The notes beneath the pieces were generated by a model. The model was not told where the DNA came from. It saw nothing but the letters and a program-made list of their open reading frames with translations, and did no database searches. The position numbers and the translations under genes are program-made. Below are positions 1 through 9,390 of a DNA stretch of 64,000 bases, piece after piece (within the stretch, counting starts at the first letter, position 1; the number at the start of each line of letters is the position of its first letter). The stretch is from Odontocerum albicorne (taxonomy: Eukaryota > Arthropoda > Insecta > Trichoptera > Odontoceridae). The DNA lies in assembly GCA_949825065.1 (NCBI GenBank), contig OX463842.1:36823323-36887322 (forward strand), read 5' to 3'.

Positions 1-255
1 CAATTTTGTAAGTTTAAAATTTTAAACTCAATCGAGGTACCGAGTTATATTTAAAAAAAATATTCTCGCAGGATGGATTTAGATCGTCCGCTTGATCCCC
101 CTAATTTACTTCAAGGTAAAATGGCAGATAAAAAACCACCCCCATATGACAGTATGGGGAATTCTCTTACACCTTTTATAGATCTCCTTCTTGATACTCC
201 TGAAAATATCTCTTCTAAATATTCAGCTTTCAATTCACGCCCTTATTAAGTTTTC

Positions 256-840
256 GTGCAAAATTTGGATGCTGAGAAATCCCTTCATCCTATGAAATTC
301 GGCAACTTATTATTTTCTCACAATATCAAAAACATTAAATCTGATGGTATCAAAGTTGAAAACAGAAATAAAATTAGTCTAACCTTCACAAATAAGGAAG
401 CAGTAAATGACTTTATCGAGTCTTCGTTCATCGAAAAAAATCATTTAAAAGGGTACATCCCCTCCTTTAAACTTTTCAAAGTGGGTCTAGTCAGGGGTGT
501 TTCGACGGATCTCTCGGTTGAGGATATTGTTGAACACATCTCTGTCCCTTCCTACTGCGGGAAGGTTGTCAAAGCTCGCCGTCTGAATTTTAAAGACACT
601 TTGACGGGTTCTGTAGTCATCTCAGACATGTGTTTTGACTTTTGAGGGCTAGTCCCTTTCGAGTCATGTTTACCTTTTTATAATTCTCTTTCTGTAGAAC
701 TGTATACATACCCTACCCTCGTTTGTCTGAATGGTTCTCGGTATGGTCACTTAATGAAACAATGCAGATTTCTACCAAGATGCTTTAGGTTTGGAGCAGC
801 TCATAAGGATGAGGAGTGCTCTTCTTCCTTAGAGTCTCTG
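256..840 (+). pseudogene. LINE ORF1 (gag-like) remnant
   Basis: An open stretch of 129 codons from 256 to 645 resembles the nucleic-acid-binding domain that precedes zinc knuckles in LINE ORF1 proteins. It includes the segment VGLVRGVSTDLSVEDIV, which matches the usual 'V.GVP...S.EEI' pattern. After the stop, another frame around 690-830 reads through Cys/His residues spaced like degenerate CCHC knuckles (RYGHLMKQCR, then CFRFGAAHKDEEC). The protein would bind element RNA in an RNP. It is broken by the stop at 643-645 and by frameshifts. Confidence 0.6.
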
Positions 841-1339
841 AAACGCGTCAATTGCTCAAGATCTCTCCCTGTAAATAGCAATAGTTCTGAATTATCCCGA
901 TAAATAGATATTGAAAAATCGATGGCAGTTGAGAATATTTCTTATAACCAAGCTTCAAAAACTTAACCGCCATCGTTTAAATCTTATAGTGAAGTTGTCG
1001 CTTCAACTATGGGGCCGCAAAATAATCCTCAAATGATCCCTTTAAATAGAAATAAATTTGAAACCGTTCTTCAACAAAAAAAAAAACACGATGACTTATA
1101 TCGGCAACCCTTCTAATCCCTCTCCTGGTTGTGCTTTAGCTAATTCTCATAAACCTGTTGAATCTTCAACAGATTCGGTTAATATATTGTCTTCTTTGAA
1201 TTCATCTGGAAACAGTGATTCTAATATTATTCAATTGATTTCCCAAATTTTGATATTTATTCTAGTTCTCCAAATATGCCACGCTCTTCCTCTCTTAAAA
1301 TCTCTTCTTAATAATAGATTACATTCACCGAAATAATTA

Positions 1340-1790
1340 TTGTGCTCGCCTAGATGGTAAAAGTGGTGCTATGCTTGCTATTCATTTCTCTGTTCCTTTT
1401 ATAATACATATGTTGTTATTCCATCCCCTCCTTCTGTTTAACTCGTAGCAGCTCTGATCAATGATATATCTTTTGTATCTGTTTTCTTTGCGCCTCACTT
1501 TTCATTAGATATTAATATTTAAACTTAATTATCTCGCATCTCTCATCTATGATACATACCACATTTTTTCTGGGATATTTTAATGCTCATTATGTTTCAT
1601 GGGGTGCTGACTTGAATGAAACGGGAAAATCCATATTGGAATTTGTGGATTGTAACAATTTATGCATCCTTAATGATGGTTCACCAACAAGGCTTTATCA
1701 CATAGACCCAGCGCGGTCGATTAATCAATTGACTCAAGCAATCTTGCGTCTTATCTTAAATGAAACACCTTAGACGATGCGGCATTCATA
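1340..1790 (+). pseudogene. LINE endonuclease domain remnant
   Basis: Translation around 1549-1773 gives GYFNAHYVSWGADLNETGK followed by LEFVDCNNLCILNDGSPTR. These match the GD(F/L)NAHH..WG and NLxxLNDGxPTR motifs of AP-like LINE endonucleases that nick target DNA. The catalytic Asp of 'GDFNAH' appears as Tyr here. Upstream, 1340-1540 retains weaker endonuclease-like text with stops. The distance to the RT pieces is much too short, so several hundred bases between endonuclease and RT have been lost. Confidence 0.7.
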
Positions 1791-2900
1791 GATATCAGAG
1801 GTGCCTATGATAATGTTACACTTTCAATTCTAAAGGAGGAATTACTGAAAATGGTCTTCCTCCAAAGTTAGTACAAATTGTTCATAATATTCTTTCGGAT
1901 CGGACCATCGTGTTCAGAGTAGATTGAAGGAAATTTCTAGAAAACTGCTTAAGAGTCTTCCGCAGGGTTCAGTTTTGAGCCCAATTCTATTTATTTATTT
2001 AATTAACGACACAACAGTGTCCTTATATACAAATCGTCTAGGCTTCTGGAGTTGTGAGCATCCCAATCACACGTGTCTAGATAATTTATTATGTCAGTAT
2101 AAGGCGCTTGGTGAAAATTATAATTATATAATATTTTGGAAATTTTGCATTGTCTTCGAAGTTTGTCGTGATACATATATTTAAGAGTGGATGGTGATGA
2201 TCTATTGGCAATAGTTTATCTTCTATTAGACTTACTAAAACACTTTTTTCACTTGTAAATATAAGCTCTAGGGTTCGATTTTTTTGTTTGTAATTCTGTT
2301 CACTTGATTGATCCCTAAAAAGTCTGCCATATCTAATATGATTTTAGCACTGTCAGATATATTTTGTGACGTAATGTCAGTATTATTTTCATTCCACTTA
2401 ATACACTGAAGGTTGTAGTCACCGGCTATGACTAGTTCGCAATCAGGGTAGTGTAGACGGATGATCTCTAAATCTTCACTATGCTTTTTTATAGGTGGAA
2501 CATGGAGAGTTGTATACTGCGCTGATATTGGAGAATCTTTCCTCTATGATTGTAAAGTTATTCAATACGCTGATGACATTGTAATTTAACTGTCTGGTTG
2601 AAACTTGTCATTGTTATCGGATAGGATTTCTGGATGTCTTGATTCCCTGAATGAGTGGTCTCTTTCTAATGGTTTACAGATTTCGCCCACTAAAATCAAA
2701 CTAGTAATATTCACTAATAAACATCAAGTTCCTTCCACATCAGTAAACAAAGATAACATCGATATTCCAATTTGTGAACTGGTTAAGTTTTTAGTCATTG
2801 TCCTCAACAGAAAGCTTTTATGGAATAATCATATAAATCATATTGTTTCAGTCTGTGAAAGACACATCAATCCCTTGAGAGCAGTCTCCAGGATCTGATG
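1776..2900 (+). pseudogene. LINE reverse transcriptase remnant, interrupted
   Basis: Near 1778-1850 one frame reads AAFIDIRGAYDNV (RT motif A). Near 1945-2010 there is LPQGSVLSPILFIYLIND (motif B), and near 2545-2590 VIQYADDIVI (motif C, the catalytic Asp pair). ORF 2605-2898 then continues with thumb-like sequence, including LNEWSLSNGLQISPTKIKLVIFT. Stops and frameshifts separate all pieces, and about 300 bases between motifs B and C belong to a foreign fragment on the other strand. It is non-functional. Confidence 0.75.
2268..2492 (-). pseudogene. Opposite-strand LINE endonuclease fragment
   Basis: On the minus strand this segment is open for about 70 codons and reads HYPDCELVIAGDYNLQCIKW, then ADFLGINQVNRITN. 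It contains the GDYNL motif of an AP-like endonuclease. It is from a different LINE family than the plus-strand host element and lies between that element's RT motifs B and C. This looks like a nested, 5'- and 3'-truncated piece. Ends are approximate. Confidence 0.6.
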
Positions 2901-3234
2901 GAGTGCTCATCCTTCTACTCTGAACACATTTTTATTTTTATAATGCTTTTGTGCGCAGTCATTTAGGCTATGGATGTTTTCTTTGGGACACTTTTCCTCA
3001 ATATTTGGAATTAAAAATTAATCGTACTCAATCCAAATGTCTAAGAATAATTCTTGGTGCAATGAAATCAACCCCAATTAATGCTATATAAGTTGTGGCC
3101 GTAGAAATGTCGCTTTATATGCGAAGACCATTCCTCAGTAATACAAAAAAAAAAATGTATTTTTTTTTCGGAACACCCCCTTAAAAGTCACGATTCTTAA
3201 TAATTTTTATCAAATTACTCGTAAATCATGGAAT

Positions 3235-4014
3235 TCTAATGAACATCTTCCTTCTCTTTACATATCTTTCAACGTTACCAATCAACATCCAGAAACTATT
3301 CTTAAATTTCTCAAAAATTGTTAATTTCTCCGATTCCCTAAGTGCCCTTTATTCAATTTCAGGTAATTGTTTGAGTAACTCATACAAAGAAATTATTTGC
3401 TCAGTCAAAGCCAAGTTATTCCAATTGATGTCAAATAATATAGATGTTTCTCCAGCTTGGATTCCTTTGCATAACATATTGATATCACTTGTAATGAATG
3501 TGTTGATTCCTTGGCAAAGGAAGCATGTTCTTCCCGTTGTCCTCTATCTAATATTGCACTGCCAGTAACTGATATTCTGAATAAAATTAAGCATGAGACT
3601 TGTCACCGATGGGCGTTAGATTGGGATATATCAGGAGTGAATAAGGGCTCTAGATATAAATCAATCCAACAATATATCCCTTTGAAACCATTGTTGAACA
3701 TTATTGTATAAGAATGAATAAGATGAATCTGTCTGTCATTTGCCGTTTGCGGACGGGCCACTGCGTGGTGGCTAGTCACTTACAGAATGTATATTGTGGA
3801 GAGTCCCGGCAGCGAGTGTGGTCAGAATGATGAAACTATAGACCATTTATTTTTCAGTTGTCTTTTACGAGATATATTTAATTTACTAAAATCCATATCT
3901 TTGCCGCGTCCAATGAATGTTGCGTTTCTTCTTTCTTCGAGGAACTTTTCCATTAATAGATCGATTGCAAATTTTTTTAAGCTTAATCAGTTGAAACTTT
4001 GTATTACGTAGAAT
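3235..4014 (+). pseudogene. LINE RNase H and C-terminal domain remnant
   Basis: Pieces at 3239-3568, 3511-3711 and 3787-4011 carry RNase H-like text (FSDSLSALYSISG with an Asp-Ser motif, then a region ending in ACSSRCPLSNIALPV). They are followed by a LRTGH-like stretch near 3745-3785 and the tail SECGQNDETIDHLFFSC. The last two are the usual C-terminal Cys/His segment of I/jockey-group LINE ORF2 proteins. The three pieces are in different frames. Confidence 0.65.
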
Positions 4015-4020
4015 TATACA

Positions 4021-5410
4021 ATAATTTTTTTAAATTGGTTTAATTGTGTTGATTCACATAATTTCATTAATTTGGTGCCATAAATTATCCTAGTATGGGT
4101 GGAGCGTCTATTTAAAAAATAATAATAATGAAATGAAACTGCTACTTAACAATTCTTCGATTCATTCTGAAATATAATTAAAACTGTGATACAACTGAGG
4201 CTTTCTTTACAGTTGATTTTTTTACCTAACCAAATACAGCAGACCGACAATGCGGATCCGAGTAAATCCGGGACCTAAATTTATATTTTCATTATTTTCG
4301 ACTCTGCAATAGTTAAGAACTGGTATTATTGTTTTACAAAACTTTTTTGTTGGTACACCTGCTTCTCTTGTACGTCCTGTAATATAATATTTCGGATTAA
4401 GTATGTATTATATTGTATTATTTGTAATTGTTACAACTTTTATTGTTTCAAAATATTTATGTGATCTACGGAGTGAAACTCAAATAATTAGATTTTTTTA
4501 TTGCTCTTTTGTGATCAGAAATCTCAGATTATATAATGAGTAAAACTTATTGTATATTATACATTATTTTGACATTTTATAAGTGTATAATATCTTGAAC
4601 TAATTTAATTATGTCATAAATATAACACATTGTTACGTAACCACATAAAAAAATATGCAGTGTTTATGTTATTTAAAGAGATTTCTTTGTTGAATACGCG
4701 CTTGCCTCAAAAAACCTTAAAAAATACAGTTTTTAGAATAAAGAGATATTTTTATCCTTTTATTTGTTGATGTTTAATTTCATCATTTCTAATAAAGTAA
4801 ATATTTTCATATTTTTTTAGTTAATTTTTTTTATGTGTGCTAGAAATTAAAACTCATATATTTTTATTTAATGAATTAAGTATCTACATAAAAATATGAT
4901 TTGCATTTGAATTTCTGCCAAGTTATTCAGTTAGAATAGAAAATATTTAATATTTATTTTGATTAAATAATCTTCGATATATGAATTAACCATATAGAAA
5001 CTTCATTGTTTTAGATACCTATTTTTTTTTTGTAATTTATTTCTAAATATATGGAACTGAAAAATTAAAGATCAAGTATACTTTTGATTATCCCCAGAAC
5101 TATTGCTTTTAGAATACTGTTATTTAGAAATAAAAACAAAATGTTATTTTATAATTTCAGAGAAACCCTTATTCATCATGAAATATAGTAATTAACTATA
5201 AAAATAATATTTTTACTATAAAAATTATGGTGTTAAAACATAACTTAAATATGACACAAAATATCAGTTGACTTCTAAATAACCTAGAATGCTCCTAAAA
5301 TATAATGTAATTAACACGATATGTGCCAATTGATTTATTTAGATTATATCTTAAGAATTGAATGGCTATGCAAGAATTATTATAAAGTATTGTACATATT
5401 TGTATATAAT
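4021..5410. other. AT-rich sequence with no recognised feature
   Basis: Very AT-rich sequence without a credible reading frame, splice-bounded exon or terminal repeat. It probably holds old transposon remains, but I cannot name any. Confidence 0.5.
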
Positions 5411-5417
5411 TAAATGT

Positions 5418-5528
5418 TTAAAAGTTGGGAGATGTTTTGTGTACTCATTTTCCTTAAAAGTTGGGAGATGTTTTGTGTACTCGTTTTGCTTAAAAGTTGG
5501 GAGATGTTTTGTGTACTCGTTTTCCTTA
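5418..5528. repeat. 36-bp minisatellite, three copies
   Basis: The motif AAAGTTGGGAGATGTTTTGT recurs at 5421, 5457 and 5493, giving a 36-bp period with only two or three substitutions. The period is a multiple of three, so a short ORF (5358-5564) carries a threefold peptide repeat (KVGRCFVYSF). I regard that ORF as a by-product. Confidence 0.9.
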
Positions 5529-5856
5529 AAATTTAATTGTATACTTCATATATTCTTGTTTTAAAAAAAAAAGAAAATTTTGGGTCCAAACTTTGCATTT
5601 TAGCAGGAATCTGGTGAGAAATTCGAGTCTTAACCCATCAACCTTTCCTCACATGCACTATCAGAGCCGGTGAACTAGTATAATTATAGTTTCAATAGCA
5701 GAAATAATATCCATTTTATTGGAGATTTTTTGTGCAGCATATTTTATTTTAAAATTGTTAAAATAAATATAGATTTATTGACAGCAACATGGTATGTACA
5801 CAATATATTTAAATAACACTTCTAAAACACATAAATTGCAGATAATACATTAAATA

Positions 5857-6185
5857 CAGAAGCTATCAAAAGGTCTGGGCTCATCTAATAACATCCCCTC
5901 GGCCAAGATACACCCCACCAATATAGGGTGAACCCAGCCACGGGGACACCAGATGTTTTTCAGCTCACACCCTTGAACACGTAGAACAAGAATATAAAAA
6001 AACACAGAAAATAAATAGATGACAAAAAAAATACATTCAAGAGAGAATACATTAAAAGGTCCGGGCTCATCCCACAAACATTCCCCCGGCCGAGATATAC
6101 CCCACCAATGTAGGGCGAGCCCGACCGCAAGGGCATCGGGGGCTTCCATCCCACACCCCCGCATATCTAGATTAAAGAATAAATA
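5857..6185 (-). repeat. Divergent GC-rich tandem duplication (about 190 bp)
   Basis: Two diverged copies of a segment lie side by side. Both contain GGTC(T/C)GGGCTCATC, then CGGCC(A/G)AGATA(C/T)ACCCCACCAAT, then an AGGG(T/C)GA(A/G)CCC motif. The GC-rich blocks contrast with the AT-rich surroundings and alternate with A-rich spacers. Next to a minus-strand RT fragment, this is plausibly untranslated sequence of a LINE. ORFs 5850-6197 and 5960-6154 (minus) are by-products of the duplication. Confidence 0.6.
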
Positions 6186-6339
6186 AAATAAAAACAAAAA
6201 CGTATGGCAGAAAACAAAATAAAAAGTAAACCCACATATACCACCTCAGGTTAACTGTCAGCAAGAACGAAAAAAAGAAAAGCCTCAAAGGAGTCCAAAT
6301 TTTACAAAATGGCAAATGGGAAATGAAATAGTTGAGACA

Positions 6340-6850
6340 ACATTAAAATAGTTAGGCAGTAATACATTGAAATAGTTAAGCAGTTTTAAAAGAATAACAC
6401 TGTCATAAGCAGAAGTCACATCTAAGAAAGCGGCTAAAAGAGGTTTGATGAGTAAATGCGAAATAAATGTCAGTGGTGTGAATTGCTCAATTATCCACTG
6501 TGTGATTTACGGAAGCCAAATTGACTAAATTCAAAATTTTTGTGATGTTCTATAAACCATTCAAGGTGATTTTTCCAATGTTGATGCATTGTTCTACAGT
6601 AATTTCTATCTAAAAGACATTGACCCGTTTTAGGTATTAGAACGAATTCGAATATTTTCCAGAACTAAGGAATACTCTCTGTGTTGAAAATACAATTGAC
6701 TAGTATTAGATAATACTTTGTAGTGTAAGAAAAAGTTTTTATTTCAAAATAAAAAGGAATGTTATCCAAATCCGGAGAATAATTCTTTAGGTTGGATAAA
6801 ACCATGTTCAGTTCGTCTTCTGTAAAATACGCACCTAGAAGATGGTCATA
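6340..6850 (-). pseudogene. Minus-strand LINE RT fragment
   Basis: Reading the minus strand from about 6840 downward gives FTEDELNMVLSNLKNYSPDL, a typical pre-RT motif. It continues with FEFVLIPKTGQ, then FEFSQFGFRKSHS, then, after stops and a shift, PLLAAFLDVTSAYDSVILL (RT motif A). This order is that of I/R1/jockey-type RTs. Several stops and shifts break it. It ends towards the GC-rich duplication at 5857-6185. Confidence 0.7.
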
Positions 6851-7139
6851 AGATATGGAATTAAGATTGTACTTTTAGGAGGAGCAATTTTGTATTAAAA
6901 AGTGTGGACCTAACGCTCTGTTGGTATTCTCTGTAAACGATTTGATTAGATGCATGTACATTTTTTTTACATTTTCTCACACTGTCGGAATTGGGAACAA
7001 ATCCATAAAGCGATTTATCCGAAGAAAATAGAATTAATAGTATTCACGCATAAAACACGCCAGCACTTCTCTCAATATTCACCCCAACCACATATTCTTC
7101 ACAGAACCCTCAAGTTTAATTCGTTACATGATACAATGT

Positions 7140-7670
7140 AACCCTTTTAAATGTGGAAGTGAAACATGGACGTGGTAAGAGACTAAAAGGAACTTTGTAG
7201 ATAAATGCTGAAGAAATGTGGAAATTTAAAAAAAAATACTTGGAATGACGATTTATGAGAGAATATGGAAATAAGGGATTAAAGATAAATGTGAACTTAT
7301 GGATGATCTACTTAGAAAAATTAAAAAGCGCCCTTGAGGGGAGTTGTCGAACTAAGACTATGTTAATTGTCACTTTATTATTCTTATTATTATTAAAAAA
7401 GAGCACTTTGAGATGGTTTGGGCATGTAGAACAAATGAATGAAGAAAAACTAACAAAACAAATATACAGTGCAAATGTGAATAATGATTGGATCAAGTTA
7501 ATGATATTTTGAAAGAAAGAAATGTCAGATAAATCGTACGATTTGTATGACAAGGTGTGTGGATATAGAAGAGGTGAAATATGTGTTTCAAGATAAAAAA
7601 ATCTGGCGCTCTGTCCTTTCTATCTGCTCCAACAGGGAAAGGGTGTGACTGTATGTTTATATGTAATACA
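7140..7670 (+). mobile_element. LINE 3' fragment, family with LRWFGHVE motif
   Basis: Contains a SETWTW-like stretch near 7160 and then, in ORF 7255-7512, LRWFGHVEQMNEEKLTKQIY. This is the conserved C-terminus of an RTE/CR1-like LINE ORF2. The same nucleotide family recurs on the plus strand near 36.2, 41.1, 47.0 and 52.0 kb and on the minus strand near 12.7, 17.1, 39.6 and 50.6 kb. It is a 5'-truncated relic. The exact clade is not settled. Confidence 0.7.
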
Positions 7671-7679
7671 ATCAAGATT

Positions 7680-8770
7680 AAGTTTCTTTAACGAAGATTT
7701 CGTAAGAATCGTAATATTGGAATTTACTTAGTTGAGTTGAGAATCATAAGATTAATATTTTCAAATTTAACGTATAAAAATGGTGATACGAGTATAAATT
7801 AACCAAGAAACATTTTTTTCATGGCTTTTGTATTGTATCATTTTAGTAAACTTATCAACTTCTCAGTTCTGGAATAAAACACGTATTTGTATTTGGTTAA
7901 TTTCTGATAAGTGCAATATTCATACAATTTAGATGAATCCAAGGCTTCTTCATTATTTTATAAAAGCTTATATGGTATATCAATGAGATTTGGAAACAAT
8001 GTATTAGATACAAATTTCTGTTGCACATTAAATGATATAATTTTGGAGTATTCATTTTTTATTTCTATTATCTATAATATTTTTTATTATTTAACGTTTA
8101 CATCGATTTAATAGAAAAGCAAGCCATAAAATTTAAGTACATAACGATATAAAAAAAACCTTTATTCTGTGGATTTAGAGAATCACTTCTCTGAGCAAGG
8201 CTTGTGACGAAGTGTACTTATTCCTTAATCACAAATTTCATATATTTGTCCTAAATACTAACACTCACCTGAAACATTAACAATGCATGTTTCAGATTTT
8301 CATACATAATTTTTAACTTACTCGTATAACACTGATAAACTGTAATTATAACATCTGATGTTTCCGTATTTAAGCTTTAAACTTTCATTTGCTGGGAAAT
8401 GTATAGTATCAAAGGAACTAATTGAATAAAAGAGAAAATTCTGAGACTCCTCATTAAATTAAATTACCCTTACACAAAGAGGCGAGATTACACTTAATGG
8501 CTCTCTCTGATCCTTTTGTTGACGCAGTTGATAAGCGTGCAATTTTTCATCATAACAATATGTTAAATTATTTAAATTGGTTCACTGAATGTCGACAATG
8601 CATTTAAATCGCAAATTTTATTTGAAAACGAAAAATGTCGAGGGTTATAACTTTACAGAGCTGGAGCATTCGCAGCAATCTAGTTTTGAAAATCATTTTA
8701 TATTTAGTAGATATTCATGTTTTATTATGAATATGGAAAAGGTATTTTAAACTGGTTCTTGGTTTTATGT
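7680..8770. other. AT-rich sequence with no recognised feature
   Basis: No coding region, repeat array or element end was recognised. ORF 7911-8111 has no family motif and is probably chance. Confidence 0.4.
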
Positions 8771-9390
8771 ATAATCTTAAATCATTATAGATGATGAGAT
8801 TCAAAATAGATTAAGCGCAGCTTCCCGGACGTTTTAAGCTTTTCACGGGTGAGTGTATGATAATCATGATCTTACATTGAAAACTAAAACGGCAGTCTAT
8901 AAAGCTTATCATCTTTAATATGTAGATGCGAATAATGGGTTCTCTACAGATGACACAATTTAGGTAATTGAAAAATATCAGCTGAGGCATCTCGAGAAAA
9001 TAATGAGGATTCAATGGTATCATAGAGCATCAAGTGGTGAAGATTTAAGAAGCGCAAACTTCTATAGCATCGAGATTCTGGTGTTACGTGCTCGCCTGCG
9101 TTGATTTGGATGCGTAGTTTGTCCTGCCTGAATATATTATATATTCCCAAGAAATATCATCTTTGGTGAGCAGACAGAAGGCACAAGAAAGCACCGTGGG
9201 CAGCGCGAGAGATATAAGGGCGTACTGCATGAGACGATTAAAAACATTAATGCTCAGCACAACTGGGAGTAAACAGTAGCAAAAAGAGCCAAATGACGTA
9301 GAAATATTGCTAGTTATCAGGGACCTAATGGAGAAAGAAGAAGTAGACAACCTGCAAGTACTGAAGCTGCTTGCCCTGTATACTCGTACA
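8770..9390 (+). pseudogene. LINE ORF2 C-terminal fragment, split by the hAT element
   Basis: The plus strand reads DDEIQNRLSAASRTF and, with stops and shifts, HDLTLKTKTAVYKA, RHLEKIMRIQWYHRA, NFYSIEILVLRARLRWFG and MRRLKTLMLSTTGSKQ. These are the consecutive C-terminal motifs of a LINE ORF2. The hAT element at 9391-12289 is inserted into it, and the target duplication lies in this LINE sequence. Confidence 0.65.

Larger units (their letters stand above)
60..4020 (+). mobile_element. Decayed non-LTR retrotransposon (I-like, with RNase H)
   Basis: The remains of one LINE can be followed in order: a gag-like ORF1 with zinc-knuckle remnants, an endonuclease piece, an RT piece with a YADD motif near 2570, an RNase H-like piece and a Cys/His C-terminal tail. 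Every part has stops and frameshifts, so nothing is functional. Having RNase H between RT and the C-terminal Cys/His segment is typical of the I group. Clade assignment is by motif recall only. No target duplication or 3' tail was found, so the ends are approximate. An opposite-strand LINE fragment interrupts the RT region at 2268-2492. Confidence 0.75.

Noticed and set aside
5358..5564. Small repeat protein
   Set aside because: The peptide repeat is a by-product of the 36-bp minisatellite, whose period is a multiple of three.
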